64,000 nucleotides of DNA from Larkinella punicea (GTDB lineage Bacteria > Bacteroidota > Bacteroidia > Cytophagales > Spirosomataceae). The notes beneath the pieces were generated by a model, which ran no database searches, was not told where the DNA came from, and saw only the letters and a program-made list of their open reading frames with translations. The DNA is taken from positions 124,001 through 188,000 of the forward strand of contig NZ_QOWE01000015.1 of the NCBI RefSeq assembly GCF_003334855.1. Reading direction: 5' to 3'. Made by a program: the position numbers and the translations under genes. The first letter of the stretch is position 1, and each line of letters begins with the position of its first letter. Positions 62,556-64,000 of this stretch are shown here, piece by piece.

Positions 62556-63314
62556 ATGCTCCCGGTTTTCAAGCTGTCAAACGGCCCCGTTCCCTTATTG
62601 GCTTTCCACGGAATTGGTCAGGATCACCGGGCCTTTGAACCGCTGGCGCAGCAACTGGAAGGGCGGTATGCGGTTTATGCTTTCGATCTGTTTTTTCACG
62701 GTTCCCAACCTGCTCCGGTTTCTGACGATGTCCTGACCAAACAACGGTTTCAGGAAATCATTCAGGCTTTTCTGCATCAATACCAGATCGATCGCTTCGC
62801 CGTTTTGGGGTTCAGCATGGGCGGACGGTTTGCGCTGGCCGTTGCCGAGGCATTTCCTAAACACACAACCGAGTTGATTTTGCTGGCTCCCGATGGAATC
62901 ACGCTCAGCCCCTGGTATCGCATCGCAACGAATACCGGTCTGGGTCGACAGCTTTTTCGGTATTTCCTGAAACACATGCCGCTTTTCCACCGGTTTGGGT
63001 TGTTTTTTTTAGCGCTGGGTCTTATCAATCGCAGTGTGTTGCGGTTCGCCGAAAGTACGCTTGCCACGCCGGAACAGCGGGAATCCGTGTATAATGCCTG
63101 GGTGTATTTCCGGAAATTACAGTTCAATCATCGAAAACTGAGCGAGATTTTGAATAATCACCCGGTACGCGTGCGTTTTTTTGCCGGACATTTTGATCAG
63201 GTGCTGCCAGTTTCATACATCAAACCCTTGAGCCGACGATTGCACGCGTACGAACTGATCGTTTTGAAAACCGGCCACAACCGGCTCCTCGAACGCGTAG
63301 GGAAGATTCTTTAA
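62556..63314 (+). CDS. Alpha/beta hydrolase
   Basis: A 252-aa hydrolase. The nucleophile elbow is GFSMGG with Ser87; the oxyanion region is FHGIGQDHRAF near residues 17-27, the acidic residue is in FAGHFDQVLPVSY near 207 and the His in KTGHNRLLERV near 241. The helical cap (LGRQLFRYFLKHMPLFHRFG) lies between. The first ATG after a TTG is used. Substrate unknown. Its last four bases overlap the convergent TVP38-type gene. Confidence 0.9.
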   Translation: MLPVFKLSNGPVPLLAFHGIGQDHRAFEPLAQQLEGRYAVYAFDLFFHGSQPAPVSDDVLTKQRFQEIIQAFLHQYQIDRFAVLGFSMGGRFALAVAEAFPKHTTELILLAPDGITLSPWYRIATNTGLGRQLFRYFLKHMPLFHRFGLFFLALGLINRSVLRFAESTLATPEQRESVYNAWVYFRKLQFNHRKLSEILNNHPVRVRFFAGHFDQVLPVSYIKPLSRRLHAYELIVLKTGHNRLLERVGKIL

Positions 63315-63988
63315 CGGTTTAAGGCCCGATTCAGGACGACAAACAACCCAACAACCGATGCCAACAGCAGAATCCCAATGAGAAGCTGCGTTTCATTGCC
63401 GGCATTTGGATTTTCGACCAAAGCCCGGATTTCTTTGGCTTGCTTTGCCGTCCAGACCGCAATCAGGGTTCGTGGAATCATGCCCAGAAAACCGCCCAGC
63501 AAAATATTGTTCAACCGCGCACCCGACAGTGCAAACACCAGATTCGTTACGGCAAACGGCAAAACCGGTGATAGTTTCGTAAAAAATATCACCTTCAACT
63601 CCTGTTCCCGGATGCGCTCCAGTACGTTTTTGGCCTTGGGATTTTGCTCGATAAAATGCACGAACCGGTCCTGATCAAACCAGCTTACCAGTTTGTTGAC
63701 CAGTAAGATACAAACCATATTGAGCGCAAAAAGCGGCAGCAAGGCATTCCAGCCCAGAAAATAACCAAAAATTAGCGCTAGAAAGGTCGGTGGCGTCAGG
63801 GCAAACGTCGACGTCAGGCAACAGGCGATGGTTAATAGCAGCCATTCCCAGCCGTTAAATTGAGCAACGGTTTCTTCGTTCGAAATGGTCAGATACGTCA
63901 GCGCCGAACTGAACAGGAGGGGGGCCACCGACAGGACCAATCCCGCCAGTGCTGGTCCCGAAAATGCTTTGAGTAGTACCGTCTTCAC
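63311..63988 (-). CDS. TVP38/TMEM64 family membrane protein (VTT domain)
   Basis: A 225-aa membrane protein with about five to six helices, of the DedA-like SNARE-associated (VTT) family. The conserved region is FFTKLSPVLPFAVTNLVFAL followed by GGFLGMIPRTLIAVWTAKQA. It starts with GTG; an in-frame TAA lies four codons upstream, so the gene is complete in the window. Members are thought to move or scramble lipids. It overlaps the convergent hydrolase gene by four bases. Confidence 0.87.
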   Translation of the reverse strand: MKTVLLKAFSGPALAGLVLSVAPLLFSSALTYLTISNEETVAQFNGWEWLLLTIACCLTSTFALTPPTFLALIFGYFLGWNALLPLFALNMVCILLVNKLVSWFDQDRFVHFIEQNPKAKNVLERIREQELKVIFFTKLSPVLPFAVTNLVFALSGARLNNILLGGFLGMIPRTLIAVWTAKQAKEIRALVENPNAGNETQLLIGILLLASVVGLFVVLNRALNR

Positions 63989-64000
63989 ACACCAAACTTA

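Overview
The window comes from a Bacteroidota genome, most likely order Cytophagales and close to Spirosoma/Larkinella (inference). The support is two SusC/SusD pairs, an ECF sigma/FecR pair whose FecR ends in a DUF4974-type domain, a type IX secretion (gliding-motility type) C-terminal domain, Bacteroidota-specific families (DUF4292, DUF4421, DUF2795), and repeated TAnnTTTG motifs, the Bacteroidota -7 promoter element, upstream of housekeeping genes. I see no tRNA, rRNA, CRISPR array, prophage or transposase. Almost every base is accounted for by about 47 genes.

Layout. 1-10.2 kb: an outer-membrane uptake and cell-surface/periplasmic locus on the + strand (SusC end, SusD, a 1102-aa FG-GAP/UnbV lipoprotein, a c-type cytochrome PSD1 protein and a DUF1501 protein). 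10.2-24.8 kb: mostly - strand housekeeping genes: aspartate kinase, dxs, mutL with two rhomboid proteases, an RluA-type pseudouridine synthase, panB, and a TPR/DUF4292/EnvC-like envelope operon. 24.8-42.2 kb: short mixed units: carotene hydroxylase, CutC, a sodium/sugar symporter, an AsmA-like protein with a DUF4421 protein, purU, a GT3 glycogen synthase, DUF349, EttA, an aminotransferase, KdsC-like phosphatase, AGE epimerase and a DUF2520 protein. 42.5-51.4 kb: a second glycan-type locus read leftwards: ECF sigma, FecR, SusC with an STN domain, SusD, DUF1080 and a Tat-exported Gfo/Idh/MocA oxidoreductase, closed by a 16-bp terminator. 51.8-64 kb: a divergent GAPDH, Dps, a large T9SS cargo protein, a protein with four internal repeats, lipoamide dehydrogenase, an Rpn-type nuclease, prfB with its programmed frameshift, an alpha/beta hydrolase and a TVP38-type membrane protein.

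How they work together. The right-hand SusCD locus reads as a signal-regulated pathway: FecR and the ECF factor sense substrate through the STN domain of SusC, SusCD imports a sugar conjugate, and the oxidoreductase plus DUF1080 protein would cleave it through a 3-keto intermediate rather than by a classical glycoside hydrolase. The left-hand locus has the same uptake logic but carries redox and alkaline-phosphatase-fold proteins of the type abundant in Planctomycetes.

The most distinctive non-coding signal is a set of long, nearly perfect palindromes (14-42 base arms) sitting at the 3' ends of genes and in almost every non-overlapping tail-to-tail gap. At least two sequence families recur within the window. 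They look like dispersed repeats that serve as two-way terminators. Two further points stand out: MutL lacks the usual nicking-endonuclease motifs, and a 561-aa secreted protein is built from four copies of an unrecognised domain.
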